Positions 13,609 through 14,832 of a stretch of 14,832 nt of DNA are shown here, piece after piece; within the stretch, counting starts at the first letter, position 1; the number at the start of each line of letters is the position of its first letter. The notes beneath the pieces are model-generated. The model ran no database searches and had not been told where the DNA came from. It was given only the letters and a program-made list of their open reading frames with translations. This DNA comes from DATJWY01 sp035500775 (GTDB taxonomy: Bacteria; Pseudomonadota; Alphaproteobacteria; Acetobacterales; Acetobacteraceae), in assembly GCA_035500775.1 (NCBI GenBank), contig DATJWY010000316.1:1-14832 (forward strand), written 5' to 3'. The position numbers were made by a program, and so were the translations under genes.

Positions 13609-14597
13609 GCGGCGTGGACACAAAAGGCGGGAGCACAAAAGACGCGGGCACAAAGCCGGTGGTCGCCGTGGTCGGCGCCGGGGCCTGGGGCACGGCGCTC
13701 GCCATCCAGGCGAACCGCGCCGGCGCCGATGTCAGCCTCTGGGCGCGCGATCCCGCCCGCCTCGCCGGCGAGAGCCCGCATCTGCCCGGCATCCCCCTGC
13801 CCCCCGCCATCCGGGTGACGGGCACGCTGCCGGAGGAGGCGGCGCTGATCCTGATGGCCGTGCCGATGCAGCACATGCGCGCGGTGCTCGGGCGGATGCG
13901 GCCCCGCGCCCCGATCGTGCTCTGCTGCAAGGGGGTGGAAACCGGGACGCTGCGCCTGCCGCTGGAGATCGCGGCGGAAATACAGGCGGACGTGCCGGCC
14001 GCCCTGCTCACCGGGCCGAATTTCGCCCGCGAGGTGGCGCTCGGCCTGCCCGCCGCCACGGTCGCGGCCGCGACCGACCCGGCGCTGCGCCGGCGGATCG
14101 CCGCCCTGCTCGGGACGCCGGGATTCCGCATCTATGGCAATGACGACCCCATCGGCGCGCAGATCGGCGGCGCGGCGAAGAACGTCATCGCCATCGCCTC
14201 CGGTTCGGTGATCGGCGCGGGACTCGGCGAGAACGCGCGGGCGGCGCTGGTCACGCGAGGCCTGGCCGAACTGGCGCGGCTCGCCGTGGCGCTGGGTGGG
14301 CGGGCGGAGACGGTGCATGGGCTTTCCGGCCTCGGCGACCTGCTGCTGACCTGCACCGGGGAAAGCAGCCGCAATTACAGCCTTGGTTTCGCGCTCGGGC
14401 GCGGTGCGACCCTTGCCGAGGTGCTGGCCGGGCGCAACTCCGTCACCGAAGGGGTGGCGACCGCGCCGGCGCTGGTGGCGCGGGCGGGGGATGTCGAACT
14501 GCCAATCTGCCGGGCCGTCGCGGCGCTGGTCAGCGGCCGGGCGACGCTGCGCGAGGCGATGGACGCGTTGCTGGCGCGGCCGTTGCGGGATGAGTAA
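13605..14597 (+). CDS. gpsA: Glycerol-3-phosphate dehydrogenase [NAD(P)+]
   Basis: GpsA reduces dihydroxyacetone phosphate to sn-glycerol 3-phosphate for phospholipid synthesis in the cytosol. The 330-residue protein has the Rossmann motif GAGAWG (24-29), K109 in CCKGVE, GPNFA (137-141), the catalytic K192 in AKNVIAIASG, D245 in GLSGLGDLLLTC and R256-N257 in SSRNYSLG. All key residues are present. The first 17 residues are an extra tail with a five-residue repeat (TKGGS, TKDAG, TK). The ATG overlaps the rlmJ stop. The TAA stop is formed by the first bases of repeat R5. Confidence 0.95.
   Translation: MSGVDTKGGSTKDAGTKPVVAVVGAGAWGTALAIQANRAGADVSLWARDPARLAGESPHLPGIPLPPAIRVTGTLPEEAALILMAVPMQHMRAVLGRMRPRAPIVLCCKGVETGTLRLPLEIAAEIQADVPAALLTGPNFAREVALGLPAATVAAATDPALRRRIAALLGTPGFRIYGNDDPIGAQIGGAAKNVIAIASGSVIGAGLGENARAALVTRGLAELARLAVALGGRAETVHGLSGLGDLLLTCTGESSRNYSLGFALGRGATLAEVLAGRNSVTEGVATAPALVARAGDVELPICRAVAALVSGRATLREAMDALLARPLRDE
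13619..13655 (+). repeat. 15-bp-periodic repeat at the 5' end of gpsA
   Basis: CACAAA(A/G) recurs at 13619, 13634 and 13649, exactly 15 bases apart, within similar G-rich spacers. It encodes the tail TKGGS-TKDAG-TK ahead of the Rossmann fold. The period keeps the frame, so copy number could vary without harm. Confidence 0.7.
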
Positions 14598-14649
14598 GGC
14601 CAGGGCTCTGCCCTGGACCCGCTGGGGCCTGGAGGCCCCAGACCCCCGG
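14595..14649 (+). repeat. Composite hairpin repeat, copy R5 (left half only)
   Basis: TAAGGCCAGGGC starts on the gpsA stop codon. Hairpins are CCAGGGC-tct-GCCCTGG (14600-14616) and CTGGGGCC-tgga-GGCCCCAG (14622-14641), followed by ACCCCC. The right-half modules (GGGTCTGG, CGTGC..GCACG, GCGGGGC..) are absent, and lower-GC sequence follows. It may be the gpsA terminator, and also that of a convergent minus-strand gene ending at 14650. Confidence 0.8.
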
Positions 14650-14796
14650 TCACTTTTCAAACATCTTGGCGTAATAAGCAAATTTCAAAGCAGCTGGCAT
14701 GCCACCGTAATCAGGCAGATTGGATCGAAAAATGCTCCACTTATACCAATCCTCACAGATCAGAACCCATGAGGATCGACGCCTTTGATCAGCGCC
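14650..14796 (-). pseudogene. Possible C-terminal end of an unidentified minus-strand gene
   Basis: The minus strand is open for 48 codons, ending in a protein-like tail: WSIFRSNLPDYGG, then MPAALKFAYYAKMFEK, then TGA (14652-14650). There is no start codon with a ribosome binding site, and an in-frame stop lies at 14799-14797, so if real it is a broken or frameshifted 3' remnant. Its third codon positions are far less G+C-rich than in neighbouring genes, hinting at foreign origin. Repeat R5 ends right at its stop, as other copies do at 3' ends of genes, which supports it. I do not recognise the family. Chance is a real alternative. Confidence 0.3.
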
Positions 14797-14832
14797 TCAT
14801 CTAATCAGTGGGCGCGGTCACCTCGCATAGGT

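Noticed and set aside
13425..14681. A 418-codon minus-strand open frame over gpsA
   Set aside because: It is the antisense of gpsA, whose catalytic motifs are all present. Its start lies in and beyond repeat R5.
14655..14832. tRNA or other RNA gene in the lower-GC tail
   Set aside because: No cloverleaf or TTCRANY-type T-loop could be found; only weak short inverted repeats are present.

Overview
The window is strongly G+C-rich, has third-codon-position bias toward G/C throughout its coding regions, and is densely packed. The gene families and order point to an alphaproteobacterium: divergent hemC and tsaD, the run hemC-hemD-COG4223-hemY, and timA-mltA beside secB. The abundant 'AAGGCCAGGGGC..' hairpin repeats between genes suggest the acetic-acid-bacteria side (Acetobacteraceae, Rhodospirillales). 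The family-level guess rests on pattern recognition, not on a search.

Layout. 1-1233 (minus strand): the N-terminal part of glutathione synthetase (gshB), cut by the window edge, preceded by a LutA/YkgE-type cysteine-rich (Fe-S) protein. 1374-1748 (plus): a MAPEG membrane protein. 1749-3146: an orphan N4/N6 DNA methyltransferase (minus) between two direct copies of a composite hairpin repeat. 3144-4981 (minus): the envelope pair timA-mltA. 5110-6401 (plus): a histidine phosphatase, then secB with an unusual structured leader. 6418-7557: repeat copy R3, an isochorismatase-like cysteine hydrolase (minus), then repeat copy R4. 7558-11666 (minus): a tightly overlapping tetrapyrrole operon hemC-hemD-COG4223-hemY. 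11711-14597 (plus): tsaD-rlmJ-gpsA with ATGA start/stop overlaps. 14595-14832: a half-length repeat copy (R5), then lower-GC sequence holding what may be the 3' end of a minus-strand gene.

How the genes work together. HemC and HemD make uroporphyrinogen III. The COG4223 membrane protein and HemY (a TPR protein with two membrane segments) are their usual alphaproteobacterial operon partners. TimA and MltA are envelope proteins, and SecB feeds preproteins to the Sec translocase. TsaD (tRNA t6A) and RlmJ (23S rRNA m6A) modify RNA used in translation, while GpsA supplies glycerol-3-phosphate for phospholipids.

The most unusual content is not protein-coding. It is a modular repeat family of five copies, all in the same orientation, each next to the 3' end of one or two genes. 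The copies are built from a chain of small perfect hairpins whose stems covary between copies. Two copies flank the DNA methyltransferase as near-identical direct repeats. The secB leader carries two overlapping inverted repeats that could form alternative RNA structures. No CRISPR array, rRNA, tRNA or intact insertion sequence was seen.
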